DNA of 64,000 nt from NCBI GenBank assembly GCA_000310025.1, contig FN649755.1:1452235-1516234 (forward strand). Direction: 5' to 3'. The notes under the pieces are model-generated. The model worked only from the letters and a program-made list of their open reading frames with translations, had not been told where the DNA came from and made no database searches. Made by a program: the position numbers and the translations under genes. Position 1 is the stretch's first letter. Each line of letters begins with the position of its first letter. The DNA comes from Ectocarpus siliculosus. Taxonomy: Eukaryota; Sar; Phaeophyceae; Ectocarpales; Ectocarpaceae. Below, piece by piece: positions 30,656 through 56,023 of this stretch.

Positions 30656-33600
30656 GTGTACGTTCCGGCTGTGTTAAAGGCGAAGCTGGAGGCAGTGCGG
30701 ACGGAGGGAAAGACGCTTGAAGACGTGGAGGAGGAGGTGGTGAGGTTGTGCGCCGGTGAAGGGGCGATCCTTTCTACCGCGAAATCGACGAGGTGTCGCG
30801 ACGGCGCCACGGATCGTGTGGACATGAAGAAGCTGATTTGTACCCGAGGCGGGAAGAGCCGGCACCTGGAGTACGAAGCCAGTCTAGACACCGGTAAGCG
30901 TTTCATCCGTGGCACTTGGGCATACTAGGAGAATGGTTGAGGCGACGAATACGGGGCGAGTCGCGGGCAAGCCTGTTGTTAGCATGCATGCTTCGGTGCA
31001 GGTGAATGCATGACACACCGTCGATGACACACCGCCTATACTCCGTCTCCCATGCCGTTGCGTGTTGCAGCACCTGGGGTACAACGGCGGAACGTAAAGG
31101 GAAGCGCGAGGACTGGTTGTCCGTTTGAGGTACGTAGCTGGTCTCCCGCGGAACATGTCTTGGTGCAGTGGACGGAGAAAGGGTCCAACAGGTGTCTGAG
31201 GTCTTCGAGCGTGAGATTGTAAAAGATGTCCGAACTGCGTAATTAAAATTGGGGAGGGGTCGGTCGGGTGTCTTGTGATCCATGATCCATGTTGTGATCC
31301 ATTACACACACACATATCCCACGTATCCACCGTTTAATTATTCCTTTTCTATCCTTGTTGTGGACCCGCCGTTCCGTTATTTCAGGTCAGCGTCCGGCAC
31401 GCGAAGTCCCACAGGTGGCCCAGGATTAGCAACATGAAGCTCACGCACAACCACAGCGTCGACCGCACGGCCATCGACGTCAAGCTTCGCCTCGCATCAA
31501 CACTAACGGAGGAGCAGCTGGGACAAGTGAAGCAGATGACAGGTGAGAAGATTGAACGCGTTGGAGTAGGTCTACGGTAGCTCCCGTCGTATGCCACGGT
31601 TTGTCATGGTTGGCAGTCATGATGCCGCATGACGAACGGCCCTTGAAGCGTGGTACTGCTGTCGCCTCCACGTTGTTACCCTGTTTGTCGGTGACACGCC
31701 ACTTATTTTTGTGCTCCCGGCTCTCCCATACGGCGCAGGTCATGGGATGAAGCCACAAGAGGTGACAAAAGCAATGAAGGCGTTGCACGAGGACAGCGAC
31801 ATCGATATCAACAAGCGCGCGGTGCAGAATGCGGCTGCCACTGTGCACGGGGCGGAGAAGCCGAGAGATGCCGCCGATGCATACGAAGAGGTGTGTCCAT
31901 GTGTCCGTTGAGACTGTTGCCTCTCTTGTTTGTGTGGGATATTGGGTTTTGCTCAAGGCGGTAACCGGGCGACGAGAGACACACGATCGCAGGTGACAAC
32001 CGGGAGAATACATGCCCCATGACACCAAACCAAGAAATGTTGGCGGTAAAAATTGTGTGCCGTGCCGTCGTCGTGGTTTTGCGCTGATGCCCTCGATGTT
32101 TCCGGGCGCTGAACATGCTGCAATTTCAGGTCATGGCCGCGACGGCCGACGGCGGAGTGTGCGAGATCAAGATGGATGACAGCGGCCGCCTGACGCACAT
32201 CTGGTGGCAAACGAGAGAGCAGGTAGGTCGCCGGTCGTTGTGCCCCATACGAATATTCCCCAGCCGGAAGGTTTGCTTTCATTTTAGCATCTCGCACGTA
32301 CCGCTTGGCCGTCCGTAAATGTAGGACATCTGACCGAAAGCAGGCCGTAGGCAAGGGTGGGGGTGCGTTGTGACGCGTCCAACACGTCACACCCACAATT
32401 AAGTGCTCTCGACCCCCTTCGACGTCATGCTCCGAATACGCAGGTGGCGCTTTGGAATCGGTACGGTCACGTTGCACTCTACGACGACACCGCCGTCAAG
32501 AAGAGATACCGGATGCCCCTCGGTGTGCTCGCTGTCATCGATTCGGAGTATCGGACGCGGATCGTCGGCCAAAGCATAACGGCGGACACCACAACGGACA
32601 CTTTCCTGTGGATGTTGAAGAGTGCGTTGGAGTCTCGCGGGGGGAAGCAGCCGGGTATCTTCATCCAGGATGCGGATGCGGCGATGACGGCGGCGGTGCG
32701 AGAGGTGTTCCCGGACGCGCTGGCGAGGCGCTGTTTATGGCACCTCAACCAGAACATCATCAAGGCCCTCGCTAAAGTCCTTGGTGGGGATATGAAGGTG
32801 CGCTCTACTGTGTGTGTTGGCGTGGTTAGTCTGGCCTCTCGTATTGTCCTGGTCGCGCGACGTACGCTGCTCACTCTAGCCCCCCTCCCCCACTCCCGCT
32901 TGTATCCCCTGTGCGAGTTGGTGCGTTGTCATGGATCAGTGGCGTTGTCGTCTATATCCAGCGTCTCTGCGTAGACCGTGATGCGGAGACGACCTCGGCT
33001 TCGACGGAAGCATACCTCACGACGTCCAGTGCACACAGAAAAAGCAGCGGCAGCAGCAGCAAGTTGTAAGCACCAATGGTATGTCGCTGAGTTTTTTCAA
33101 CCCTCTCCTCGTCTCGCCTTAGCGCTAACGAAGTGTACGGGGTTGTTGGTGGCAGTCAATCGTACAGACCGGTAACTCATCGCAGAGGCCCCAACTCACG
33201 CAACACCCACCCGGCCTACGTCGTTTGTTTTTTTCGCAGCCTTTCATGGACGAGTTCAGGTGTGTGCGTCAGCAGCTGTCATTGGCGAAGTTCGAACGGA
33301 AGTTCACCGCCCTCATCGAAAAGTACCCGAAGGCGGAGAAGTACATGCGAGTGGTATATGACGACCGCGCACGGTGGGCGGAATATGTGTCGCCCCTGGT
33401 GTTCTCCGTGGGTTCGTGGACGACATCAAGAGTTGAAGGTGCGTTTATGCGTCATCTGCCATGAGCGTTTTATTCGAGAACGACAGCGCATGTAGCGTTG
33501 TCGTTGTTTTTGGGATTTTTTCTACGTCTGTAGAGGTTGGGGGCGGTTATCTTCCTTGCCCCCTATTTACTATGCCATTGGTGAGTGCTTCTTGACGAAT

Positions 33601-34981
33601 TTATCGTACGTCGTCAGTGAATGACCAGTAAACAACTCCCTACATGCCGCTAATGTTTACGACCTCTTCGAAACATGTGGCTGTTGTCCGGCCCCTGTTG
33701 TTCGGGCTTGATGTACTTGGTCGGTGCACGGCGATCGTCCGGCTCACGTGTACATACATCTGTGGCGATGGGTGCGTCAAGTCATAGGCTTCTCTTTCAG
33801 TCGTTTGGCGTACTGCGACTTCGACGATGTCTGATGACACCAATCACTAACCCACGGTTTGGTTTTATGTGTCACTTCTTGCGTGTTTGTCCGCCGCACA
33901 CACAACAGGCCAAAACGCCCTCATCAGGGATAAGTGCAACTCGCGCTCCTCGCTTTTGGACGTGGCGAAGTACTTTTCGGGTATCATCTGTTCCCAGAAG
34001 GATGCCGCCATGCTGCGTGACGCCATCGACCATCTGCCGCCTTATCGGATGGTGGCTCCACCAGCGACCGCTTTCAAAAGTGTGCTCGAGTCCTGCGAGT
34101 TCGCCATTGCGGGCTGGCCGCGGCGGTTCATGGAGCAAGAGATGACCGCGGCCATCATGTTTTGCCAGATGGGTGGTGGGGAGGTGGATGGACCAGAACG
34201 CGCGGCAGCTTTGGGACGCACGTTCGAGTACATCGAGGACAAGCTTTGCGACGTCATCTACGTCTTCGGGATTCGCGAGCAGCGTGATGGCAAGGCCTTC
34301 GACTACCTCGTCTTGCTCTTTTCCGACGGTAGCCATCTCTGCCAGTGCCGCACACTCCACACTCTCGGGCTATTTTGTCGCCACGTGTGGGCGTCCATGA
34401 TGTACAGCCCCCGATTCAGATTCCACGTAGGCCTCCTGCACGAGCACTGGCTGACGGAAAAGGCGAGGGGAACACCGCAGCAGGACTGGCCGGATGTCGC
34501 CCGCCCTCGATGGGTGGTATCCAACCGCCACGCTGCGGGAGAAGTGGACGGGGCGGTGGGAGACGGAGAGGGAGACGGGGTGGGGGGATGCAGCGGGAGG
34601 TGGAAGTCTTTCGTTGGGAGCAGCCAGACTGTGCAGACGGTCCTGTTGGACTTGAAGGAGAAGGGGCCCACGGACCAGGATAGACAAGTGTTGTACGCCG
34701 ACGTAACGAAGAAGCTCGGGCAAGCCGCGAGTATTTTGTCTGATCGCTTTTCACCGACAGTCGCCGTAGCCCTCGTGGACCAATTTCTGACGATGGTCAA
34801 TGCGCAAGCAGGCGGGGTAGGAACTACAACGACGGGAGGGCGGGGGGCGGCTCTCTTCATGGCCAACCCTGGAACTGTTCGCCTGCCCGCTAGGACAAGT
34901 AATAAAAGACGACCTGGCGCTGCAGAAAGATACACAAGAGGGGGTAGCAAGAGAGCCGCGACTTCGGGGTCCCAACTCTAG
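30656..34981 (+). CDS. MULE transposase (eight exons)
   Basis: Exons 30656-30893, 31071-31129, 31386-31542, 31739-31890, 32130-32222, 32444-32797, 33240-33438 and 33909-34981 close in phase to 774 residues with stop TAG 34979-34981. Order: a FAR1-like zinc-binding N-terminus (GCPFEV about residue 96-101, then LTHNHSVD); a helical linker (EEQLGQVKQMTG, GMKPQEVTKAM); the MULE DDE domain with VIDSEYRTRI (first Asp), FIQDADAAMTAAV (second Asp) and CLWHLNQNI (C-x2-H), then RWAEYVSPLVFSVGSWTTSR with VEG (third acidic residue region); and a SWIM zinc finger, CQCRTLHTLGLFCRHVW. It would cut and paste the element that carries it by recognising the terminal repeats, acting in the nucleus. No in-frame stop or frameshift was seen, so it may be intact. 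Exons upstream of 30656 are uncertain. Confidence 0.85.
32444..32797 (+). CDS. MULE transposase catalytic exon
   Basis: 118 codons bearing the first two catalytic Asp (in IDSEY and QDADA) and the C-x2-H motif in RRCLWHLNQN. Flanked by ATACGCAG and a GTGCGC donor. Confidence 0.85.
33909..34981 (+). CDS. MULE transposase last exon with SWIM finger
   Basis: 357 codons. The SWIM finger (C-x-C, then C-x-H in FCRHVW) lies at about 34340-34392 after a DSHLCQC-like strand (SDGSHLCQC). The tail is Gly/Ser-rich and basic, ending in a short KRRPGAAERY region that could be a nuclear localisation signal. Confidence 0.8.
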
Positions 34982-36433
34982 TTTCGGTGTTGCATACTCG
35001 GGATACGCGAGTAGCGGTACGCGGCCCTAGGTTTACGACGTCACCGGGGCATATGCCTGAACGATGTTTTGTCTCCCAAGGCGGCAGGTCAAGGCTCGGT
35101 GTGTTGTTTATTTTTCGCTTCCGCGTTTTTGCGCCGATCGCCGTCTGTGATGTTGTCGTTTTTGTGTTTGTATGTCTATTTGGTTGTTGCGGTGTAGCGT
35201 TCGATGGGACCATCTGGTTCCTGTCCTGTTTTTATTTCTTTTGTTCTATTTCCTTTTCTTTTCTTTCTTTCTTCGTCCGCCCCTTTTTTTGCCGTGTTGG
35301 GGTCATATCCAGGTCCTTTCTTTTTTTGGTGGGGGTCATTCTATCATCAAATCGCTCTTGGATGTTGTTTTTTCTGTTTTTTTTTTGTGCGTCTATCTGT
35401 GCTTGTCGACCTGTGTGCTCTGCGAAGAAAACCGTGTGAGCCGCGTCTCGAGTTTGTTGAGCGGGCCTGCGGTGTGCGAACTAAACGATGCCTACAGATT
35501 TTGTGCCTGCAGATGTTGCGGTCACCCTGCGCACGTCCCTGTGTGCCCTCGCGTACCAACGAAGTAGTATCCTTGGTTTCCTTGATTTCACGCCGGGCTC
35601 AAAATACTCGGTCTAACTTCAATATTGGTAGTTGTCGTACCCACGACATTGGTTCGGGCGCCGCATGCCTGCCGACGTCCTGGTGGCGGATGAACAAACA
35701 TGCGTGAATGTCGACGAACTTGACCATTTTAACCCTTACGGCAGTAGAAAAAAAGCGTACCGTTCTTCTTGCGTTAGCCGGGCTGCTGCGGGAACACAAT
35801 GTACGGGATGACGGCAAACACATACATCCCACCGCCCGACTGTCCGCCCTACACTCGGAACAAAGACCGTTCAATTAAGAAATCGACTATTGGCATCACC
35901 GACCCGGGGCCTAATAAAAGAAGGTGTTCTTTGCGAGTTCTCTTTTTTTGAGAAGGAAAAAAGAAAAAGACAGCCCCAAAAAAGAACCGTAAGAAATGGC
36001 CCAACCTCAAATATAGACTACCTCAAATATAGATCACGATCAAGCGTCCTGAAACGCTTACCACGAACGACAGCGAACAACAAGCACTCACGCCTTAAAC
36101 CCCACCCGAACCCCACCCGCGCCGACGTCCTACAACCCTCTTGCCCCGTCTAACTGTCGCCACTGCCTACTCGTCCTCTGCGCTCTGCTCCCGGAAGCGG
36201 GTGGATTCCTCTTGCCCAGGGAGCACTCCGTTCTCCGTGCACCACACCCAAACAGGATTGAATTCCTCTTCCCTTGCATCTTCGCACCAAAGCCAAACCT
36301 TAAGGTTGGCCTTGGCGTGATATGTGCCAGCATGGCAGTATGGCCTGTTGGGGCTGTTGCTGCAGACGAGAGCTCTGCTTCCGAAGACTACGGGCGTTAG
36401 ATCCAGGCTCCGAGATAGTTTTGAACTGGAGAG
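34982..36433. other. MULE 3' non-coding region
   Basis: Very T-rich from 35200 to 35400. A decayed relative of the GAGAA...CAGCCCC short repeat lies at 35928-36002. No gene recognised; frames of 130-167 codons in the T-rich part are hydrophobic low-complexity. Confidence 0.4.
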
Positions 36434-36534
36434 AGAGAGAGAGAGGAGAACCTCTTCGGGGACGCTCCGGGCGGTTTCCCGGGGTTTCGACCCATCTGGA
36501 TGGTTGGACTGTGGTTCTCTTTTATAACCCATGG
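36434..36534 (-). repeat. MULE right terminal inverted repeat
   Basis: Reverse complement matches 28636-28734. It starts within a (GA)n run and ends CTTTTATAACCCATGG. Confidence 0.8.
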
Positions 36535-37992
36535 TAAATGGATTGCAAATATTCAAGAGCGGGGGCGACGTGATCGATCGAATAAGGCGCACAGGTCTCA
36601 ACTCTCTTTCAGCACTTCCCACTCATCAATCGGCGCGAAAGAGTGGAGTGGGGCGGTAGACCCAGAACGTGTTCTGCTCATATCCCATCTACTGTGGGAG
36701 CGCTCTGTGGACAGCGAGAGGGAGGACGTGTGGGCTCAATCAGTCCGGTGAGGTGTGCGATACTACTGCTGTAGGCATTAGTACTCCTGTACGGCAGTAG
36801 GGTTGCACACTTGACAATCAGGTCTCGGGAGAAATCTCTCGTTTACTTGTAGCTTCAACAACACCGAGCAGGTTTACTCCCTCTCTCTCTCTGCCTCTGT
36901 CTCTATGTCTCTCTGTCTCTCTCTCTGCCTCTCTCTTTCTCCCCCTCGGTCGCCGCCAGAATGTTTATTTTTGCCGCGGCAGGATCCACTCTTCTTGCAA
37001 TTGTGTCTTGTTCCGACCCCGGCTCCATGTTCCGTGTCGCGGACGCGAACTTGAACGAACCTAGCTGTGGCTTTGTCTCTGTTGGTTGGAGAGACCAATC
37101 GACCGAATTATTGTCTCTGAACTGCTGTAAAATGCTGTCCATTGTTGTAGAATCAGATGCACCGGCAGATGATGATTTGGTGCTGCTCCTGATCGAACAC
37201 AGCCTCTCTCGGTACCTACCGAGCGCATTTTTTTGTTTGTAGGATTCGTGCTCTCTTTGTGTGTGCGGAATGAAAGCGCGGTGTGTACGTTCGACATACC
37301 CCAGATTATCCGCACGATACACACGACCAGTACACAGAGCAGGAAGTTCACCTAGCAAGGTCCTGCGATGTATCGGAGAGACTTCCGTCTTGACGAGCTA
37401 CAAATACATCGCTGGCCATACTCTCACGTATACAGGGGCTGGCGGTTGCGGAGTTGAGGAGGACCAATCACGTAGCATGTGTTTCCCTTTATTTTTCAGC
37501 CTAAGCGGAAAGCGCGGCGCCTCACGCTCTCAACAACACTACTGCGCATACAAGTTTTATCCAACCGAGGTATCTACAACGTTGTTCGGCTGGGCGCTTG
37601 CCCATCTACCCGGGCCACATACAGCAGGCACGCGCAGTGTGTAGAATCCACTGATGTAGGTCCCAAACTTCCACTGCCTGTTCTTGAGACCAACGCAGGT
37701 TGAAAATCAAGCCTGTAGAAAATTGCGTTGTATCCTGCCTCACCTTAAACGCAACAACCAACTCTCTATCTAGTCTGCTCCCTGTGTTATTTCTGATCAA
37801 CGTGTGACTATCTATGTTCTCCGCATGTTGTAGCCCGAGAGTGAACAAGGGTTTGCGAGGTCGGAGAACACGGCACAACTAACGTTATTGTTCGCGGTTC
37901 AAGTACGAACGTAGTATAGCTCTCTTGACCAATTTCGGAAATAAAGGGCGATTTTGTATGGTGTGCCTTTGAACAGCATTTGTTTCAATGAT
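36535..37992. other. No gene recognised; CT tract at 36878-36948
   Basis: A frame at 36961-37242 begins hydrophobic and has 93 codons but no recognised domain or splice link. It could contain an upstream exon of the RelA/SpoT-TPR gene; I cannot show that. Confidence 0.35.
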
Positions 37993-38236
37993 ACAGTTTT
38001 ATCGCCGGAGCTTCGATGTCAAGTCCAATTTCGATAATGGGCGGCTGGAAATTTAGACAACTTGGTAAGATTGTCTCAGGCAGATGATATGAGATCGTGT
38101 TGGTAGAGATAAGCACAGTTTTATCGCCGGAGCTTCGATGTCAAGTCCAATTTCGATAATGGGCGGCTGGAAATTTAGACAACTTGGTAAGATTGTCTCA
38201 GGCAGATGATATGAGATCGTGTTGGTAGAGATAAGC
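37993..38236 (+). repeat. Perfect 122-bp tandem duplication
   Basis: 37993-38114 is followed directly by an identical copy from 38115 (starting ACAGTTTTATCGCCGGAGCT and ending AGATAAGC). No difference was seen by eye, so it is recent or conserved. It lies about 290 bp upstream of the first identified exon of the TPR gene. Confidence 0.9.
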
Positions 38237-38527
38237 CATTCGCGTCTCGGAACACTTTCTAACAGCCCCCTTATTGATTGGGTGGGAGGAAACTCAAGTG
38301 TCAGCATCTCCGGAATGCTTTTATTGTTTTTGCTGTGGGATGACCCAGTTGCCAGCAGGAATCAATTTCGTTCACGGCATGCTCTATTTTTGAGAGCTGC
38401 GGCACTTCACTAGTACCCCCAACCCTAGACCTACACCTATTTCTACTGACAAATATTTAGCGATTTGCCGCCATGATTCGATGAGTGCTGCGCCGATGTG
38501 TTGGATGTTGTCCATGTTGTTCTGCAG

Positions 38528-51837
<13,310 letters not shown>

Positions 51838-52271
51838 ATGGAGTCAAGCGCAACGGCCTGTAGCCATCTAGCTCAGGTTCGTGACGTCGACGGTGTATAA
51901 TAGTAACAATCTCGCAATTCTCATTATTGATCTCGGCTTCCCGCCGATGATGTTTTTCCGCTACTCTTCTTGTGCCCAGCGTTTACTACACCGCTCATGA
52001 CCGAGAAGTGTTTTTATGTTGCGTACATTCAGCGACTAATCTTGTCTTGGAAAGGGTGGGCAATGTATGTTGTTGGCGAGATGCAGGGTTGTTAGAACAC
52101 CACCAACATCCACAAGGTTTGATTGGTTCAAGTCCTACAGTACTTTACGACGCTTGGGCGCGAATATCTCGTTGTCTTTGTGGATAGGGGACCGAGACCC
52201 TTAAACCGAATGTCGCCTCTTTTGCATGAGGCACACTAAGTGTAGCGGCGTGTTGTTGCAGTCAGTAGCGA
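51838..52271. other. Intergenic, nothing recognised
   Basis: 3' flank of the TPR gene. A short inverted pair (TAGATGGAGTC at 51834 and ATCTAGCTCAGG near 51866, around CTAGATGG/CCATCTAG) could form a small stem just after the stop codon. Otherwise nothing. Confidence 0.35.
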
Positions 52272-52718
52272 CTACAGCTGCTTGCTTTTCTTTGTGGCGC
52301 AGCGTATCAACTTGGCGCCAGTAGTGAAGTACTCTTCGCTGTAATTGTGGAGGCGTCGGTGTGCAGCAAGTATGATACTCCGAAGTATGTCTCGAGGAAT
52401 CACGGCAGTCAGTCCCGGGGACCATTCCAGCCGTTTCAGGGTTGTTCCAACAACCGTATTTTCGTGCAACGCAACAAGCGAGCGGCGCGGCGCCGACCGC
52501 GGCTTGGCTCGAACCACCGCTGACAAATGGAGCGCCATCGCCGTGGCCATGAAGAGGACACAGCGCCCTCCGCCTTGCGGGGAATAAGCTTTACAAAATA
52601 CGAAGTCCTTTTCTGAATAATTGTACCACCATCCTCGCTTTCCTTTCGGATCCCATCGGAACCTCATGTACACAACGGGGATACTCGTCGGCAAACGGCC
52701 AATGAGAGGCCACATCAA
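52272..52718 (-). CDS. Hypothetical protein, 148 codons (weak)
   Basis: A single open frame with ATG, basic and with several aromatic residues (GKRGWWYNYSEKDFVF). No domain is recognised and no splice sites are needed. It starts immediately beside the CTGT microsatellite. It may be a chance frame. Confidence 0.25.
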   Translation of the reverse strand: MMWPLIGRLPTSIPVVYMRFRWDPKGKRGWWYNYSEKDFVFCKAYSPQGGGRCVLFMATAMALHLSAVVRAKPRSAPRRSLVALHENTVVGTTLKRLEWSPGLTAVIPRDILRSIILAAHRRLHNYSEEYFTTGAKLIRCATKKSKQL

Positions 52719-52748
52719 CTTATGCTAAGATTTCCGCCACAGAGCAAG

Positions 52749-52923
<175 letters not shown>

Positions 52924-53079
52924 GCCGTTCACTCCGAAGCTCCGAACCACGCGCTTTTTTGACCCGAACGCCCGAGGCGCGAGGAATCAGATCATCGGCC
53001 GTACTGCACTACTTGAGACGCCCTCTGCAAGTTTCAGCTTGATTTGCGCCTCCTGCGTTGACGTTCGGCGGTGTCGGTG

Positions 53080-53660
53080 AATGGTCTTACCAAGCACGAA
53101 ACACGGGCACGCAGCAGGTGCTCCCGGCACGAAACAGCACAAATTTCTCTGATCTCGATGAATTTCCGCCTAAACGTTGGCTACCCGCCATCAAATTGGA
53201 GCTCCGTCCAATCTACAAAAGGAATGATTATGTGTGAACCTATTTTCACTGCCAACCAGAGGTTAAGAGCACACCGCTGTCGCCTTTCGACGCGGAGTTT
53301 CCGCTCGAAAATTGTACGCGCACAACAACTTGATGATTGTCGACTTTTTTTATGTATTGTGATCGGACTTATCAAGGACGAAAGTCGAGCACGCAGCAGG
53401 TGCTCCCAGCACGAAGTTGCTCCAATTAAGATTAAGTTGTGCTAAACGTTGGCTACCCGCGCCGCCATCAAATTGAAGCCCCGTCCAATCTACAACAGGA
53501 ATTATTGTGTGTGAACCTACGGTAGTAAGAATGCCAGTAAGAGGTTCGGAGCACACCTCTGTGCCGCCTTTCGACGCGGAGTTTTCCGCCGAAATTTGTA
53601 CGCACACGACAACTTGATGATTGATGACGTTCTCAGTATGGTGATCGGACTTACAAGCTC
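53080..53660 (+). repeat. Tandem duplication, unit about 280 bp
   Basis: Shared blocks: GCACGCAGCAGGTGCTCCC (53109, 53391), AAACGTTGGCTACCCGC, AATCTACAA.AGGAAT, CCGCCTTTCGACGCGGAGTT (or TCGCCTTTCGACGCGGAGTT), ACAACTTGATGATTG and GTGATCGGACTTA (53360, 53641). The copies differ at many sites. Non-coding. Confidence 0.85.
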
Positions 53661-54458
53661 GAAAATCGAGATGCGAGTTTTTTTGCGCGTGCACATGGAG
53701 AAATGCCTCCCTTCCCGGGATACGTTGCCAACGACAAGGTCGGGGCACACACCCGTCACCTGCCTCGCAAAGGCTTGTTCGAGGCGGTCTGCCGCCCTCA
53801 GCGGCTGGTGTCGAGACTGGGTAGTACTCTGTTATCCCAGGAACAGCAGATGATGAAAATGACCATGTATTATTTATCCGACACGCAAGCCCCTCAGGCA
53901 CGTGCCAGGAGCACACCACCGTGTCGCCACACTTGGGCCCCAACCGCATATATAACATACATCCCATACGCGTATCCCCCACAGAGGATGCACAGATCGA
54001 ACTCATATCCAAGTACCACAAACAGCCCTCCTACTTGATACGATGTACGATCTTGCAACCCTTCACGCGTAATCACCCAACACAGAAAAACACCCCTCGG
54101 GAAAATTTACTCAACAAAACTGGCTGCGCATTCAACACAAAGCATCTTTATCAGTTCGTTCACGAATCCAAAGCGTTCGTCTGTGGAAATAATCTCAAAC
54201 CGTTGCCACAAAAGAATCATCCTCAGAAAGTACCCAACAATTATTTATGCTACGTCAGGAAAGCGTCGGACGAAAACGTACATTTCTGGGAAAAACAACT
54301 TGCACCAAATCCTCAATCAAAACAAAAAACTCAACGTCTTGACCAAACAAAACGAGAATTCGGAAAGCACAATGGCCCCAACCATCAATCGTCAAAACAT
54401 GTCAAATCATTCCTCCACTATAGTGTCCAAGGACCAAATCCTAAACAGCGCGCACCCG

Positions 54459-54764
54459 CTAGTCGGTACCGTCGCTGTTGTCCAAGAAACGATAGAAAAT
54501 ATATGCAAGCATCCATGCAAACAGCCCCCCTGCTGTCAGCTCCAAAAAATCACCCCAAGCTAACATTTCGATGCCAACGGCCCCCACGCTTTGGCGTTCA
54601 CCAAAGCACAAACAAATATAGACAAGACCAGAAAACAACCCAAACCGATTGCTGCCCATGTCCTCTGGAATCATGGTCATACATGACACCCCCCCCCATG
54701 GTTTTGGATGCAAGAGCAGCAAAACATGCGATACAAACAAAAAACATGAAAACACATGACACAC
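54459..54764 (-). CDS. Arm-encoded small membrane-type ORF (left copy)
   Basis: The C-terminal stretch LTAGGLFAWMLAYIFYRFLD followed by NSDGTD and stop is identical in the right arm (62324-62608), while the DNA upstream has diverged. One or two hydrophobic segments. This could be the last exon of a transposon-borne gene. Function unknown. Confidence 0.3.
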   Translation of the reverse strand: MCHVFSCFLFVSHVLLLLHPKPWGGVSCMTMIPEDMGSNRFGLFSGLVYICLCFGERQSVGAVGIEMLAWGDFLELTAGGLFAWMLAYIFYRFLDNSDGTD

Positions 54765-54941
54765 ATGGCCTCACACTCCAGAAAAAGTTCGTACTGTAGG
54801 CAAACTGTCCCCTAAATAAACTGGAACTCCAAAAGCCCCCCTGCTCCCTGAGCGGCATTCCTTCATGCACGTCAAACAACGCGCTATCATCCCATTTCTT
54901 GCGCGCGGCCAGAAACACATTGCAAAGAGCGACCACTCAAC

Positions 54942-55322
54942 TCAGGACGACAAAATGCATTTTTCTCCACAGAATACGGAGTACCGAAATCGCGTGTAGA
55001 ACGATCTAGCCATGAGAAACGAAGACCGACTGATCCAGCCATAATATGAAGCATTCAGCTGCAAGCTAAAACGTGACTGAAAATATACCAAGAACCAAAG
55101 AAAAATAAATATATAAATACCCACGTGCTTCTTCCTATTCCACGGGTTGTGGCTGTTATCTTGTCGCAGCGTACCGTTATCATGAAAACAAGTACAACAA
55201 TTTCGCACATGCTGTGGTACACATGTTTTCTGCATCGAAGTGAACGGTGCGCTACAGCAAAGGAAAAACAGAACAAAAATAAATAAATGCGAAGCGCCAA
55301 TTGGTGAAGCTACAACGCCCAT
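54942..55322 (-). CDS. Arm-encoded ORF with signal-like N-terminus (left copy)
   Basis: MGVVASPIG, then a hydrophobic stretch and SAPFTSMQKTCVP. The right-arm frame at 61747-62085 starts MGVLASPFG and keeps SAPFTLMQKTRVP and (W)FHDN...TLRQD. Similar starts in both arms suggest former coding, possibly with introns after about residue 40. Confidence 0.3.
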   Translation of the reverse strand: MGVVASPIGASHLFIFVLFFLCCSAPFTSMQKTCVPQHVRNCCTCFHDNGTLRQDNSHNPWNRKKHVGIYIFIFLWFLVYFQSRFSLQLNASYYGWISRSSFLMARSFYTRFRYSVFCGEKCILSS

Positions 55323-55733
55323 GTCTGCTCACAAAACCGAACAAACTCGTAAACGTTTCACATGTTCTCCCACTTGGCTGTAATAAGGTGAGGTCGTCGC
55401 CGCTGCTGCCGCGTTGCCATCACCGCCGTTGCCGTTCCCCCGCTGCCATGACCGTCATGAGTTCCAGAGCCAACGCGGCTGTTGGTGACGTCGCTGCTGC
55501 CGCCTCTGCCACCGCCGCCGAGCCGTCTGCTGCTGCCGTCGGAGCTCTCTCGCCGAAGCCGCCACTCCCGTCGCTGCTGCTGCTGCCGCCGTTGCCGCCG
55601 CCGGAGCTGCCACTCCCCTTCCTGCCCCTATCGAAGGGGTACGTCACCCCCGGTACCGCCCCCCGACTCCTCGCGCTACGCGAAGATGTCTTACCGGGGT
55701 CGAAGGGGTGTGTCCGGGCTCCACTCCAGGTTT

Positions 55734-56023
55734 AATCCAACCCCTCATCCCACGTCTTGTAACATGCACCTCCACGTCTCTGAAAGGTGGAACGGCCTGG
55801 ACGATAGGTCATTCTAAGCTGGATCTGCTTGCCTGGATAACGATTCAAATCCCGGGATACCCCTGTCCCCGCCTACCACACACGTCAGTTCTCCATCGCC
55901 GGTGTTCGGCTTTTCTGGAAGTCTCACTGCCAGGGAAACGCAGCTATCCAGGAGACCCTACACAACTGGAGGCGTACCTCAAGAAAGCAGAGACCTTCTG
56001 TCACGAACTATACTGCTTATGGA
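55734..56023. other. Core of the inverted-repeat structure, no gene
   Basis: No recognised coding sequence before the FNIP repeats begin on the minus strand. Confidence 0.35.

Larger units (their letters stand above)
28636..36534 (+). mobile_element. Mutator-like (MULE) DNA transposon
   Basis: Inverted terminal repeats of about 95 bp flank the segment: 28636-28734 and 36434-36534. They share TTATAAAAGAGAACCACAG, GGGTCGAAACCCCGGGAAAC and CGCCCGGAGCGTCCCCGAAG in opposite orientation. Between them lies a spliced MULE transposase in plus orientation. The element is about 7.9 kb. No clear 8-11 bp target duplication is visible. The left terminus abuts the CAA tail of repeat R, and the right terminus has a 7-bp insertion relative to the left. 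Confidence 0.75.
53789..55733 (+). repeat. Left arm of a 9.5-kb inverted-repeat structure
   Basis: Reverse complement matches 61196-63338 over the whole length with many substitutions and indels. Anchors: CTGCCGCCCTCAGCGG at the outer edge, TTATCCCAGGAACAGC, ACAGCCCTCCTACTTGATAC, GACCGTCATGAGTTCCAG, and TCTTACCGGGGTCGAAGGGG at the inner edge (about 55690-55735). Similarity stops at 55733. Confidence 0.85.

Noticed and set aside
33872-34950. Minus-strand and other-frame ORFs (112-215 codons) over the last MULE exon
   Set aside because: Shadows of the transposase, which carries the diagnostic SWIM motif in the plus frame.
35172-35439. T-rich membrane-protein-like ORFs
   Set aside because: Phe/Leu/Cys content arises from a T-rich tract inside the MULE 3' region; nothing else supports coding.
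53921-54799. 292-codon plus-strand ORF in the left inverted arm
   Set aside because: Asn/Lys/Gln/Pro-rich and not kept open in the right arm, whereas the opposite strand has the conserved C-terminal peptide; treated as non-coding.
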